Source: an uncultured Lachnospiraceae bacterium
GTDB taxonomy: Bacteria > Bacillota > Clostridia > Lachnospirales > Lachnospiraceae
Length of the DNA stretch: 64,000 nt
Direction of reading: 5' to 3'
Assembly (NCBI GenBank): GCA_947571775.1
Contig: CANOZK010000003.1
Span: forward strand, 124,001-188,000
Shown here piece after piece: positions 44,406-54,059 of this stretch. The translations under genes and the position numbers were made by a program. The notes under the pieces are model-generated. The model saw only the letters and a program-made list of their open reading frames with translations. It was not told the DNA's origin and did no database searches. The stretch's first letter is position 1. Each line of letters opens with the position of its first letter.

Positions 44406-46487
44406 TTGAAAAAAAATTATGCAAAAAAGAGAGAGCCGGTAAAAAAACTGGATATTAAAATGCGCAAAAAATTAGCAGGGTTATTTGCAGTAATCCTGCT
44501 TATTTTTGGTGGATTGCTGACGCGGATTACTTATATCAACGCCGTCAGCGGAGACAAATACAAGAAGCAGGTGCTGACCCAGGCCCAGCAGCAGTACGAC
44601 AGCCGGGTGATTCCGTTTAAGCGCGGCGACATTCTAGATCGGAACGGAACCGTTCTGGCTACCAGCAACAAAGTGTATAACGTAATTATGGACTGCAAGG
44701 TAATCAATTCTGATGAAAAATATCTGGGTCCTACGGTACAGGCAGTCGTCAGCCTTCTGGGAGCCAACGAAGAAGAGGTGCGCAGCGTTTTAAGCGCTGA
44801 GGATACCAAGTCCAGCCAATACTATATTTTGGAAGAAGGGCTGGGTATGGACAAAAAGAAGGCGTTTGAGGATTATACAAACATCGGCCAGGACAGCGAA
44901 CTTTCGGAAGAAGAGATCGAGGAGCGCAGCAACATTGTGGGCATCTGGTTTGAGGAGGAATATCAGCGGAATTATCCGATGGGTTCTATGGCCTGCGATA
45001 CCATTGGGTTTACCTTTGACAGCGGAAGCGCGGACTGGGGACTGGAGGGATATTACGATTCGGTTTTAAACGGAGTGGACGGCAGGCAGTACGGTTATTT
45101 CAGCAGCGATTCCACAGTAGAACAAAATACCATACAGCCCACAGACGGCAAGACGATTAAAACCACGATTGACGCGAATATCCAGCAGATTGTAGAAAAA
45201 TATATCCAGGCGTTTATACATGCTATGGGTTCGGAGGAGCTGGGCGTGATCGTGATGGACCCGGACAGCGGGGAAGTGCTGGCCATGGGAACCAGGGATT
45301 TTTATGATTTAAACAATCCCAGAGATTTAACGGGCCGGTATACCCAGCAGGAGATCGAGCAGATGTCCGATGAGGAGACGGTGGAAGCTTTGAACAATAT
45401 GTGGCGCAATTACTGTGTCACGGATTCTTTTGAGCCAGGCTCCACCACAAAGCCGCTTCTGGTGGCCGCAGCGATGGAAGCCGGGATAATCCAAAAAGAC
45501 GACAGATTCCTCTGCGACGGCGGCTGGAGCTACGGAGAGGGGGATGACGAGTATATCCGCTGCAACGATGTCCACGGAGATCAGAGCCTTGCTGATGTTA
45601 TTGCAAACTCTTGTAACGATGCAATGATGCAGATCGGCGCAATGATGGGCGGGGAGAAGTTCCTGGAAGCTCAGAGCATGATGAACCTGGGACTCAAAAC
45701 AGGTATTGATTTGCCGGGGGAAGGCTTGGGTGTGCTTCACACCAAGGACAGCCTTGGCTCCGTAGAACTGGCAACGGACTCCTTCGGGCAGGGATTTATG
45801 ATCACGATGATTCAGGAAATCGCCGCACTCAGTTCGATTATCAACGGAGGTTATTATTATCAGCCCCATCTGGTCAGCAAAATCCTGGACAGTGAGGGAA
45901 AGGTGGTAAAACAGGTGACCCCCACGCTAATGCGGCAGACGGTTTCCACAGATGTTTCCGCCAGTGTGCGGGAGCAGATGCGGGCTACTGTGGAGGGCGG
46001 CACCGGAAAATATTCCAAGGTGCAGGGATACAGCTCTGGTGGAAAATCCGGCACGGCTGAGAAGTTTCCCCGAAATGAGAACCGGTATCTGGTATCTTTC
46101 ATCGGCTTTGCCCCTGTGGACGATCCAGAAGTCGTTGTCTATGTAGTCATTGACGAAGCGCATACCGAAAACCAGGAAAACAGTAAATTGTCCCAGTACA
46201 TTTTACAGGGCATTTTATCGGAGGTATTGCCTTATCTGAATGTGGATCCAGATATGTCAAAGGATGGAAGCATTCCGCCCACACCATTGTGGTCTGGATT
46301 TGCCGGATATCTGGGAGAAACCGGGCAGACAACCAGCACGGCGAGCGATGCCCAGGACGCAGACGGACCTTTGGAGCAGGCGGTGACAGGCGCCAATATT
46401 CCAGAACCGCCCGAGACAGACCAGGAGGTAGATCTAAACAACGATGTGGAAAGTGACGGCATCACCAATGAGGATGCCGGGTTTTAA
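44406..46487 (+). CDS. Class B penicillin-binding protein (FtsI/SpoVD-like), first copy
   Basis: A 693-residue cell wall transpeptidase. N-terminal membrane helix (residues 23-45), a dimerisation domain and the transpeptidase domain. Active-site motifs: STTK with catalytic S346, SCN at 402, KSGT at 547. No PASTA domain is present; the C-terminus is a polar tail of about 60 residues (TSTASDAQDADGP). The start is TTG at 44406, 8 bp after ftsL. It makes septal crosslinks with FtsW. A second class B enzyme follows. Which of the two is the vegetative FtsI and which the spore-cortex SpoVD cannot be decided from sequence. Confidence 0.92.
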   Translation: MKKNYAKKREPVKKLDIKMRKKLAGLFAVILLIFGGLLTRITYINAVSGDKYKKQVLTQAQQQYDSRVIPFKRGDILDRNGTVLATSNKVYNVIMDCKVINSDEKYLGPTVQAVVSLLGANEEEVRSVLSAEDTKSSQYYILEEGLGMDKKKAFEDYTNIGQDSELSEEEIEERSNIVGIWFEEEYQRNYPMGSMACDTIGFTFDSGSADWGLEGYYDSVLNGVDGRQYGYFSSDSTVEQNTIQPTDGKTIKTTIDANIQQIVEKYIQAFIHAMGSEELGVIVMDPDSGEVLAMGTRDFYDLNNPRDLTGRYTQQEIEQMSDEETVEALNNMWRNYCVTDSFEPGSTTKPLLVAAAMEAGIIQKDDRFLCDGGWSYGEGDDEYIRCNDVHGDQSLADVIANSCNDAMMQIGAMMGGEKFLEAQSMMNLGLKTGIDLPGEGLGVLHTKDSLGSVELATDSFGQGFMITMIQEIAALSSIINGGYYYQPHLVSKILDSEGKVVKQVTPTLMRQTVSTDVSASVREQMRATVEGGTGKYSKVQGYSSGGKSGTAEKFPRNENRYLVSFIGFAPVDDPEVVVYVVIDEAHTENQENSKLSQYILQGILSEVLPYLNVDPDMSKDGSIPPTPLWSGFAGYLGETGQTTSTASDAQDADGPLEQAVTGANIPEPPETDQEVDLNNDVESDGITNEDAGF

Positions 46488-46495
46488 CAGGTTTT

Positions 46496-46523
46496 GACGG
46501 CCTTTGGCCGTCTTTTCCTTTTT
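46496..46523 (+). terminator. Rho-independent terminator between the two PBP genes
   Basis: GACGGCC-TTT-GGCCGTC followed by TTTTCCTTTTT. It would cut the dcw transcript after the first PBP, so the downstream genes probably also have their own promoter. Confidence 0.8.
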
Positions 46524-46588
46524 GCCTGCAAAAATATTTTGCGAAACGTGCTGCTGGTCACGAGACGAACTGCGGCGTCTTTTCCTTT

Positions 46589-46658
46589 AGAAATGGCATT
46601 TTTATAAAAAAAATGAATAAATTATTAAAGAAACTGTTAGAAATGGCATTTCTATGAA
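46589..46658 (+). repeat. Direct repeat at the start of the second PBP gene
   Basis: AGAAATGGCATTTTTATAAA at 46589 and AGAAATGGCATTTCTATGAA at 46639, 50 bp apart. The second copy contains the start codon; in the first the same place reads ATA. Confidence 0.65.
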
Positions 46659-48369
46659 AAGAAATAAAACATTCCATAAAAAAAAGGTACTAGTGGTGTT
46701 TTTCTGTTGTGTGGCGATGCTGGCAGGACTCCTTGGCCGTCTGGTATGGCTGATGGTGATACAGTCTGATTATTATTCCAAAAAGGCCCAGCAGCTTCAT
46801 GAGCGGGAGCGGGATATCAAAGCGGCAAGGGGAAGAATCATCGACGCCAATGGAGTCGTTCTGGCGGCGAACAAGACTGTATGTACGATTTCCGTGATAC
46901 ATAATCAAATCAAAGACCCGGAAGGGGTTATCGCCATGCTGTCAAAAGAATTGGAGCTGGAGGAGGAAAAAGTCCGCAAACGGGTAGAAAAGATTTCTTC
47001 CATCGAGCGGATCCAGGCCAATGTAGACAAGGAAGTGGGAGATCGAGTCCGCAGCCATAATATGGAAGGGGTCAAGGTGGATGAGGATTTCAAACGGTAT
47101 TATCCAATGGACTCCCTCGCTTCCAAGGTGCTGGGATTTACCGGAGGGGATAACCAGGGCATTATTGGGCTGGAAGTGAAATATGAGGAGTATTTAAAAG
47201 GCATCCCCGGTCAGATCCTCACCTCCACGGACGCGCGGGGCATTGAACTAGATGAGATTGGAGAAAACCGCATTGACCCGGTTCCCGGCTACGATCTGCG
47301 GATCAGCCTGGACACCAATATCCAGATGTACGCCCAGCAGGCGGCGTTAAAAGCGCTGGAAGAGAAACAAGCGGACAGCGTCTCCATTCTATTGATGAAT
47401 CCTCAGAACGGGGAAATTCTGGCTATGGTAAACGTACCAGAATTCAATTTAAACGAGCCGTTTACGCTAAACCACACCGTAAGCGGCAACGTAACGCAAG
47501 AGGAAAAACAGAACCTGCTGAATCAGATGTGGCGCAATCCCTGTCTGAACGATACTTATGAACCAGGTTCCACTTTCAAGATTATCACGGCCTCCGCAGG
47601 GCTGGAGGAAGGAGTGGTAAAATTAACCGATACGTTTTCCTGTCCGGGATTCCGAGTTGTAGAAGATCGGAGAATACATTGTCACAAACGGGCCGGTCAC
47701 GGATCGGAGACGTTTGTGGAAGGGGCGCAGAATTCTTGCAATCCGGTCTTTATCGACGTGGGCCAGCGCCTGGGCGTGGACAATTTTTATAAATATTTTA
47801 AGCAGTTCGGACTCTTAGAGAAAACCGGGATTGATCTGCCAGGGGAAGCGGGTACGATTATGCACGATCCCAAAAATATGGGTCTGGTGGAGCTGGCGAC
47901 GGTATCCTTCGGACAGTCTTTTCAAATTACGCCGATCCGTCTGGCCGCCACGGTCAGCTCGCTGATCAACGGCGGCAATCGGGTTATCCCTCATTTTGGG
48001 GTGAGCATCCAGAGTGAGGACGGCACTTATGTAAAAAAGCTTGAGTATGAGACAAAAGATGGCGTTATTTCTCCTGGAACCTCTGAGACGCTGCGGGCAG
48101 TCCTGGAAAGCGTCGTATCCCAGGGATCGGGTAAAAATGCCTATATCGAAGGCTATACCATCGGAGGAAAGACTGCGACCTCCCAGACGCTGCCAAGGAG
48201 CGCCCACCGTTATATTTCTTCCTTTATCGGGTTTGCGCCTGCGGAAAATCCGAAGGTCTTAGGGCTGTGCATCATCAACAATCCCCAGGGGATTTACTAT
48301 GGGGGAACGATAGCGGCCCCAGTGATCCGCAGTATTTTTGAAAATGTGCTTCCCTATTTAGGGTGTTAG
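46654..48369 (+). CDS. Class B penicillin-binding protein, second copy, with KTAT motif
   Basis: A 571-residue transpeptidase. Membrane helix at about residues 12-32, dimerisation domain (RGRIIDANGVVLAANKTVC), transpeptidase with STFK (S306) and SCN (QNSCNPVF). The third motif is K506-T-A-T (GGKTATSQTLP) where the family has KTGT or KSGT. There is no PASTA domain. The ATG at 46654 has no evident ribosome binding site. It is followed by mraY. Probably the division or sporulation partner of FtsW/SpoVE; the motif change may reflect altered beta-lactam reactivity. Confidence 0.9.
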   Translation: MKRNKTFHKKKVLVVFFCCVAMLAGLLGRLVWLMVIQSDYYSKKAQQLHERERDIKAARGRIIDANGVVLAANKTVCTISVIHNQIKDPEGVIAMLSKELELEEEKVRKRVEKISSIERIQANVDKEVGDRVRSHNMEGVKVDEDFKRYYPMDSLASKVLGFTGGDNQGIIGLEVKYEEYLKGIPGQILTSTDARGIELDEIGENRIDPVPGYDLRISLDTNIQMYAQQAALKALEEKQADSVSILLMNPQNGEILAMVNVPEFNLNEPFTLNHTVSGNVTQEEKQNLLNQMWRNPCLNDTYEPGSTFKIITASAGLEEGVVKLTDTFSCPGFRVVEDRRIHCHKRAGHGSETFVEGAQNSCNPVFIDVGQRLGVDNFYKYFKQFGLLEKTGIDLPGEAGTIMHDPKNMGLVELATVSFGQSFQITPIRLAATVSSLINGGNRVIPHFGVSIQSEDGTYVKKLEYETKDGVISPGTSETLRAVLESVVSQGSGKNAYIEGYTIGGKTATSQTLPRSAHRYISSFIGFAPAENPKVLGLCIINNPQGIYYGGTIAAPVIRSIFENVLPYLGC

Positions 48370-48414
48370 TTGTATAATAGGCACAAATTAACAAAAGAAT
48401 TGAAGAGGTGTTGT

Positions 48415-49371
48415 ATGGATTTTCAAGTAACGATTCCAGTATTGATTGCATTTGTTGTCAGCGTTGCGCTTGGGCCGGTTGTGATCCCGTTTTTGCGCAG
48501 GCTGAAAATGGGCCAGACAGAGCGGGCCGAGGGTGTTGCCTCCCATCTAAAGAAAGCGGGAACCCCGACGATGGGCGGCATCATCTTCCTGCTGGCCACA
48601 GTAGTGACTTCCCTGATTTATCTCAGGGATTACCCAAAGATCATTCCTATCCTGTTTCTGACATTGGGGTTTGGGCTGATTGGTTTTTTTGACGATTATC
48701 TAAAGGTGGTGCTCAAGCGCTCCGACGGACTGCTTGCCTGGCAGAAATTTCTGCTTCAGGTTGTGGTCACAGCGATTTTTACGTTCTATCTGGTGAATTA
48801 TACGGATGTACCGCTGACGATGCGGATTCCATTTTGGAGCGGTCACTACTGGGACATCGGCTGGCTGGCTATCCCCGTGCTGTTTTTAGCCGTCATCGGT
48901 ACGGTCAACGGCGTGAACTTTACGGATGGCCTGGACGGTCTGGCGTCCAGCGTCACGATTATGGTCGCCGTTTTCTTTTCGGTGGTTTCCATTGGGCTCA
49001 ACAGCGGTGTGGAGCCGATTACCTGTGCGGTAGTAGGCGGTTTGATGGGCTTTTTGCTGTTTAACGTATTTCCAGCCCAGGTATTTATGGGCGATACCGG
49101 TTCACTGGCGCTTGGAGGATTCGTGGCGGGGACGGCCTATATGCTTCAGATGCCGCTGTTCATTATCTTGGTGGGCTTTATTTATCTGCTGGAAGTGGCT
49201 TCTGTGATGATCCAGGTCAGCTATTTCAAAGCCACCCACGGCAAACGGATTTTTAAGATGGCGCCAATCCACCATCATTTTGAGCTGTGCGGATGGTCGG
49301 AAACCCAGGTAGTAGCTGTATTTTCTGTTTTCACAGCGATTTTGTGTCTGATTGGCCTGATGGCCTTGTAA
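48415..49371 (+). CDS. mraY: Phospho-MurNAc-pentapeptide transferase
   Basis: A 318-residue membrane enzyme that makes lipid I from UDP-MurNAc-pentapeptide and undecaprenyl phosphate. It has about ten membrane helices; conserved segments are GTPTMGGIIFL, GFFDDYLKV (the DD pair), GVNFTDGLDGLA and MAPIHHHFELCGWSE. The ATG at 48415 has AGAGGTG upstream; a longer frame starts at a TTG directly after the previous stop. A TATAAT lies at 48373-48378 with a poor -35, a possible internal promoter. Confidence 0.96.
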   Translation: MDFQVTIPVLIAFVVSVALGPVVIPFLRRLKMGQTERAEGVASHLKKAGTPTMGGIIFLLATVVTSLIYLRDYPKIIPILFLTLGFGLIGFFDDYLKVVLKRSDGLLAWQKFLLQVVVTAIFTFYLVNYTDVPLTMRIPFWSGHYWDIGWLAIPVLFLAVIGTVNGVNFTDGLDGLASSVTIMVAVFFSVVSIGLNSGVEPITCAVVGGLMGFLLFNVFPAQVFMGDTGSLALGGFVAGTAYMLQMPLFIILVGFIYLLEVASVMIQVSYFKATHGKRIFKMAPIHHHFELCGWSETQVVAVFSVFTAILCLIGLMAL

Positions 49372-49387
49372 AAAGGGGAGAAAGGAA

Positions 49388-50770
49388 ATGGATTTTACGA
49401 ATAAAAATATACTGGTGTTCGGTTCCGGCGTCAGCGGGATTGGGGCGGCGGATCTGTTGTCTGAGATAGGAGCTTGTCCCATTTTGTACGATGGAAACAC
49501 AGCGGTCGAAAAGGAAGCGGTTCTCAAAAAAACGAAAGGCGGATACATACCGGAGATTTATATTGGCGAACTCCCAAAAGAGGTGAAGGACAAGCTGGAC
49601 TTGGTGGTGTTAAGTCCAGGCGTTCCCACGGATATTCCTCTGGTTCAGGAATTTTATCAAAAAGGACTCCCGGTATGGGGGGAAGTTGAGCTGGCTTACC
49701 AGGTGAGCGCTTCTAAAAAGGTGCTGGCAATCACCGGAACCAACGGCAAGACCACGACAACTACTCTCTTGGGAAAAATCCTGTCCGATTACGAGGTTTC
49801 GGTGTTTGTGGTGGGCAATATCGGAATCTCTTATACATCCGCAGCTCTTTCGATGAAAAAAGAAAGCGTCACAGTAGCGGAAATCAGCAGCTTTCAGTTG
49901 GAAACCATTGAAACATTTGCTCCGACGGTCAGCGCCATTTTAAACATCACAGAAGATCATTTAAACCGGCATCACACGATGGAAGAATACATTCGGGTCA
50001 AAGAGCTGATTACCAAAAACCAGAGCGCCCAGGATGTGTGCGTCCTCAATTACGAAGATTGCGTCCTGCGCGAATTTGGAAAACAGATCACGCCCCGCTG
50101 CATTTATTTTTCCAGCAAACGAGAGCTTCTGGAATTTTCGCCGTCTATTTTTATTCGGAACGGAGCGGACGGATCATGGATCGTCTGGAAAGAGGAAAAT
50201 CAGGAAATTCCGGTGGTAAAATTAACGGATCTGCAGCTTTTGGGTCAGCACAACCATGAGAATGTTATGGCTGCTGTGGCGATGGCTTACAGCGCGGGAG
50301 TACCGATGGAGAACATCCGAAGAAGCGTCTGCGCATTTCAGTCAGTGGCCCACCGGATTGAATACGTGGCACAGAAAAAGGGCGTGGCCTATTACAACGA
50401 TTCCAAAGGAACGAATCCAGACGCGGCCATCAAAGGGATTCAGGCTATGGATCGTCCTACGCTGCTGATTGCGGGGGGATATGATAAGGAGGCGGATTAT
50501 CGGGAGTGGATCCGTTCTTTTGACGGCAAGGTACGCCATCTGGTGTTGATCGGACAGACAAAGGAGAAAATCGCCTCTGCGGCCAAAGCGGAAGGCTTCC
50601 CCGAGATTATTCTGGCGGACGACCTGGCGCAAGCAGTCTGTATCTGCGCAGAAAAGGCGCAGCCGGGGGAGGCCGTGCTGCTGTCGCCGGCGTGTGCAAG
50701 CTGGGGGCAATTTGAGAATTATGAGCAAAGAGGTGATATGTTCAAGGAATGTGTACATAAATTAGAATAA
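49388..50770 (+). CDS. murD: UDP-MurNAc-L-alanine--D-glutamate ligase
   Basis: A 460-residue cytoplasmic Mur ligase that adds D-glutamate to the peptidoglycan precursor. N-terminal Rossmann-like domain (FGSGVSGIGAADLL), ATP-binding central domain with GTNGKTTTTTLLGKIL, EISSFQLE and ITEDHLNRH, and the C-terminal domain with NDSKGTNPDA and SPACASWGQFENYEQRGDMF. All the usual catalytic positions are present. It is followed after 24 bp by ftsW. Confidence 0.96.
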   Translation: MDFTNKNILVFGSGVSGIGAADLLSEIGACPILYDGNTAVEKEAVLKKTKGGYIPEIYIGELPKEVKDKLDLVVLSPGVPTDIPLVQEFYQKGLPVWGEVELAYQVSASKKVLAITGTNGKTTTTTLLGKILSDYEVSVFVVGNIGISYTSAALSMKKESVTVAEISSFQLETIETFAPTVSAILNITEDHLNRHHTMEEYIRVKELITKNQSAQDVCVLNYEDCVLREFGKQITPRCIYFSSKRELLEFSPSIFIRNGADGSWIVWKEENQEIPVVKLTDLQLLGQHNHENVMAAVAMAYSAGVPMENIRRSVCAFQSVAHRIEYVAQKKGVAYYNDSKGTNPDAAIKGIQAMDRPTLLIAGGYDKEADYREWIRSFDGKVRHLVLIGQTKEKIASAAKAEGFPEIILADDLAQAVCICAEKAQPGEAVLLSPACASWGQFENYEQRGDMFKECVHKLE

Positions 50771-50794
50771 GGATGTTGATAGAGGAGCAAATGA

Positions 50795-51871
50795 TTGCCT
50801 TCTGAAAGAAAAACAGATAAAACCTTATTGATTCTTGTACTGATCCTGGTTGTCTTAGGGCTTGTCATTTTATATAGTACCAGTGCTTACAATGGGCGGG
50901 TCAAATTCCATGACTCCGCCTATTATTTTAAAAAACAGCTTTTCGCCACAGCCCTGGGAATGATGGGCATGTACCTGGTTTCCTATGTGGATTATCACAG
51001 GCTTGTGCGGATAGCGCCCTTGCTCTATGGAATTTCTTTGGCGCTTTCCACGGCGGTTCTGTTTGTGGGGCAGGAGTACAACGGCTCCAAGCGCTGGCTG
51101 GCTCTGGGGCCGCTTTCTTTTCAGCCCTCTGAGTTCGCCAAACTGGCGGTGATCCTGTTTTTGGCATACCAGATTGAGAAAACAAAGGGAAAAACCACAG
51201 GGCTCTGGTTTATGTGCAAAATTATGTTGTGGCTGCTTCCGATTGTGGGGCTGGTAGGCACGAATAACCTAAGTACCGCAATTATCATACTGGGAATTGG
51301 CGTGATCCTCATTTTTGTCTCCAATCCCAAATATCTGCAATTTATTGGGCTGGGCACAGGGGGAATCGCATTTATGGGGATTTTCCTGGCTATGGAGAGT
51401 TACCGTCTGGAACGTCTGGCCGTGTGGCGGGACCCGGAAAACTACGAAAAAGGATTTCAGACCATCCAGGGGCTTTATGCGATTGGAAGCGGGGGAATCT
51501 TTGGCATGGGGCTGGGCAGCAGCCTTCAGAAGCTGGGATTTGTGCCGGAGGCCCAAAACGACATGATTTTCTCTATTATCTGCGAGGAAACCGGTCTGGT
51601 AGGGGCGGCTCTGGTGATGCTGGTCTTCGGCCTGCTTCTGTGGCGTCTGATGGTGGTGTCCACCCATGCGCCGGATTTGCTGGGCGCTATGATTGCAGTG
51701 GGGATTTTGGGGCACATGGCGATTCAGGTTATCTTAAATATCGCGGTGGTGACCAATACCATACCCAATACCGGAATCACCCTTCCCTTTATCAGTTATG
51801 GAGGAACTTCTGTCTTGTTTCTGCTTGGCGAAATGGGGTTGGCCTTGAATGTAAGTCGTCACAAAAAGTAA
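50795..51871 (+). CDS. ftsW: SEDS glycosyltransferase FtsW/SpoVE/RodA
   Basis: A 358-residue polytopic protein of the SEDS family, the peptidoglycan polymerase that works with a class B PBP. About ten membrane helices; signatures include YNGSKRWLALGPLSFQPSEF and the PEAQNDMIFSIICEETGLVG loop with its conserved aspartate, and TGITLPFISYGGTS near the end. The start is TTG at 50795, seven bases behind AGAGGAG. Place in the dcw cluster favours FtsW or SpoVE over RodA. Confidence 0.93.
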   Translation: MPSERKTDKTLLILVLILVVLGLVILYSTSAYNGRVKFHDSAYYFKKQLFATALGMMGMYLVSYVDYHRLVRIAPLLYGISLALSTAVLFVGQEYNGSKRWLALGPLSFQPSEFAKLAVILFLAYQIEKTKGKTTGLWFMCKIMLWLLPIVGLVGTNNLSTAIIILGIGVILIFVSNPKYLQFIGLGTGGIAFMGIFLAMESYRLERLAVWRDPENYEKGFQTIQGLYAIGSGGIFGMGLGSSLQKLGFVPEAQNDMIFSIICEETGLVGAALVMLVFGLLLWRLMVVSTHAPDLLGAMIAVGILGHMAIQVILNIAVVTNTIPNTGITLPFISYGGTSVLFLLGEMGLALNVSRHKK

Positions 51872-51923
51872 ATGTGTGCATAGGATAATGCATAAGTGTG
51901 TGCAAGATCTTGAGGTGTTCGAT

Positions 51924-53180
51924 TTGAAAAGTATGCGGATATGGGGCGGCCGCCCGCTGGACGGCACAGTAAACATACAAGGATCGAAAAACGCGGCGTT
52001 GCCCATTATGGCGGCGGCCGTGCTGCACAAAGGCATGACGGTTCTGCATCACTGCCCTAAAATTGCAGATGTCTTGTTTATGGAAAAAATTCTGATCCAG
52101 CTGGGGGCAAAAGTCTGTTGGAAGGGCAGTTCTCTGTACCTGGATTGCTCCAGCCTGGAAAATACCAATATCCCGGACCAGTATGCGCGCAAAATGCGTT
52201 GTTCCATCATTTTATTGGGAGCGCTGCTGGGAAGATTCGGCAAAGGAGCGATTGCACCGCCGGGCGGGTGCGTGATTGGAAAACGTCCGGTGGATCTGCA
52301 TATCTCCATGCTGGAAGCCCTCGGCACGCGGATCGAAGAAAAACAGGGGCTTTTAGAAGCGCATACCGCCGGGCTTCAAGGGGGAATGGTTTCCTTTGAA
52401 AAACAGAGCGTAGGGGCTACGGAACACGCCATGATCGCCGCGGTCTTGGCTCAGGGGGTTACCTGTCTGAAAAACTGCGCCAAAGAGCCGGAGATCGTAT
52501 GGCTGGCAAAATTTTTAAACGGCATGGGCGCGTCCGTCACAGGAGCCGGGACGGAAGAAATCCAGATTCGGGGAGTATCTGTTTTAAAAGACAGCGAATT
52601 TGAGATACCGCCGGATCGAATTGTAGCAGGTACCTATCTGTGCGCAGCCGCGATTACCAGAGGAAAAATCTGTCTGGAGAATCCGCCTGTCTTGGAGCTT
52701 TCCGCTTTCCTGGGAATCTATGGGAAAATGGGTGGACAATACGATATGGTTGGTGGTAAACTGATAGCAGACGCTTCTGGGGCAAATGGGGCCGTTGGGC
52801 TTGTGGAGACAGAAGTGTATCCGGGATTTTCCACAGATCTGCAGTCTCCGGTGATGGCGGTGCTGTCCCTGGCCAGGGGGAAAAGCCACATCCGGGAAAA
52901 TATTTTTGAAGACCGTTTCCGGGTGGCAGAAGATCTGGTGCGTATGGGCGCGCATATCCGTATCAACGGCAGAGACGCCTATATCGACGGAACACAGAAG
53001 CTGCAGGGCCGCCGGGTCAACGCGCAGGAACTAAGGGGCGGCGCAGCCCTGATTCTGGCAGGACTGGCGGCAGAAGGCGAGACATGTGTGGAAAACTTTT
53101 CACTGGTAGAACGGGGATATGAGCAGATTCAGGAAGATATCCGCAGTATGGGCGGAAAAGCTTCCATAGAGGAAGGCTGA
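51924..53180 (+). CDS. murA: UDP-GlcNAc 1-carboxyvinyltransferase
   Basis: A 418-residue enzyme that starts peptidoglycan synthesis by adding enolpyruvate to UDP-GlcNAc. Substrate motif GSKNAALPIMAA near the N-terminus and the active-site loop PPGGCVIGKRPVDLH with C116, the residue attacked by fosfomycin, so the protein should be fosfomycin-sensitive at that position. TTG at 51924 with GAGGTG is preferred; frames starting further up give an odd N-terminus. Two-domain EPT fold. No murG or murC lies nearby. Confidence 0.93.
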   Translation: MKSMRIWGGRPLDGTVNIQGSKNAALPIMAAAVLHKGMTVLHHCPKIADVLFMEKILIQLGAKVCWKGSSLYLDCSSLENTNIPDQYARKMRCSIILLGALLGRFGKGAIAPPGGCVIGKRPVDLHISMLEALGTRIEEKQGLLEAHTAGLQGGMVSFEKQSVGATEHAMIAAVLAQGVTCLKNCAKEPEIVWLAKFLNGMGASVTGAGTEEIQIRGVSVLKDSEFEIPPDRIVAGTYLCAAAITRGKICLENPPVLELSAFLGIYGKMGGQYDMVGGKLIADASGANGAVGLVETEVYPGFSTDLQSPVMAVLSLARGKSHIRENIFEDRFRVAEDLVRMGAHIRINGRDAYIDGTQKLQGRRVNAQELRGGAALILAGLAAEGETCVENFSLVERGYEQIQEDIRSMGGKASIEEG

Positions 53181-53197
53181 AAGGCTTGGTGCAAGGG

Positions 53198-53962
53198 ATG
53201 AAAAAACGCAGGAATCATAATGCGGGAAGAAAAGAGAGAAAACATCACAGGAGAGCGGGCATGCTTTTGCTTTTGGCCTTTGGAACTTTGCTCTGGTTCT
53301 GGTTTTTTTTCAAAGTGCAGGATGTGGAAGTGGCGGGGAGTACTCATTACTCGAAAGAACAGATCAAAGACATTGTGCTCAAGGGGCCCCTGGCGGAAAA
53401 TTCTGTCCTGGCCCCTCTTTTGTGTTCCAGGGAAAACACTGGGGAAATTTCCTTTATCGACGCCGTGGAAGTCAGCTATATCAATCCGAACGAGGTTTTG
53501 ATTACGGTCAAAGAAAAGCAGTCCATCGGCTGCGTGCGATACCTGGACTGTTACGTTTATTTTGACCGGGAGGGCATAGCCATAGAGTCGTCGGTAAAAA
53601 GAGATGAGGAAATTCTTTACTTTGAAGGAATGGAGCCGGATTTTGTGTGCCTCAATCAGCCGCTTTCGGTCAGCAGTGAACAGTTTCTGGATGCGGCGCT
53701 GAGTCTTTCCCAGATGATTGAGGCCGGCAGCAGGCATCCAGACAATATCCGATTTGACGAAAAATCAATGCTTACCCTTACATATGGAACCATTCAAGTT
53801 AAGCTGGGAAAAAATCAGTACTTAGATGATAAGATGGCTCGTATGGAGGCCATCCTTCCCCAGATCGAAGGCCAGAAAGGAACGCTGCATCTGGAAAACA
53901 TCACTTCAGAGAAAAAAATTATTACGTTTGAGAATGACAGTGGTTCTGTAAGAAAAAATTAA
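53198..53962 (+). CDS. divIB: Cell division protein DivIB/FtsQ
   Basis: A 254-residue bitopic protein: a basic cytoplasmic N-terminus (KKRRNHNAGRKERKHHRR), one membrane helix at about 22-39 and an outer POTRA domain (FKVQDVEVAGSTHYSKEQIK, then EVSYINPNEVLITVKEKQ), followed by a beta domain. This is the FtsQ/DivIB layout that links FtsL and DivIC to the septal machinery. The start is uncertain: ATG at 53198 is used; GTG at 53189 is closer to a GAAAGG. It follows murA by 17 bp. Confidence 0.88.
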   Translation: MKKRRNHNAGRKERKHHRRAGMLLLLAFGTLLWFWFFFKVQDVEVAGSTHYSKEQIKDIVLKGPLAENSVLAPLLCSRENTGEISFIDAVEVSYINPNEVLITVKEKQSIGCVRYLDCYVYFDREGIAIESSVKRDEEILYFEGMEPDFVCLNQPLSVSSEQFLDAALSLSQMIEAGSRHPDNIRFDEKSMLTLTYGTIQVKLGKNQYLDDKMARMEAILPQIEGQKGTLHLENITSEKKIITFENDSGSVRKN

Positions 53963-53979
53963 AAATTATAAAGAAACGG

Positions 53980-54008
53980 TTGCTAAATCCTGCAAAAAAA
54001 TATATTAT
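53980..54008 (+). promoter_or_regulatory. Promoter upstream of ftsZ
   Basis: TTGCTA (53980-53985) and TATTAT (54003-54008) are 17 bp apart. The start site would be near 54015, leaving a leader of about 335 nt before ftsZ. Confidence 0.6.
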
Positions 54009-54059
54009 AAGGATAGAGTTTTTGTTGATTGAAAAAATAGGCAACAAGATATAGAGGTG

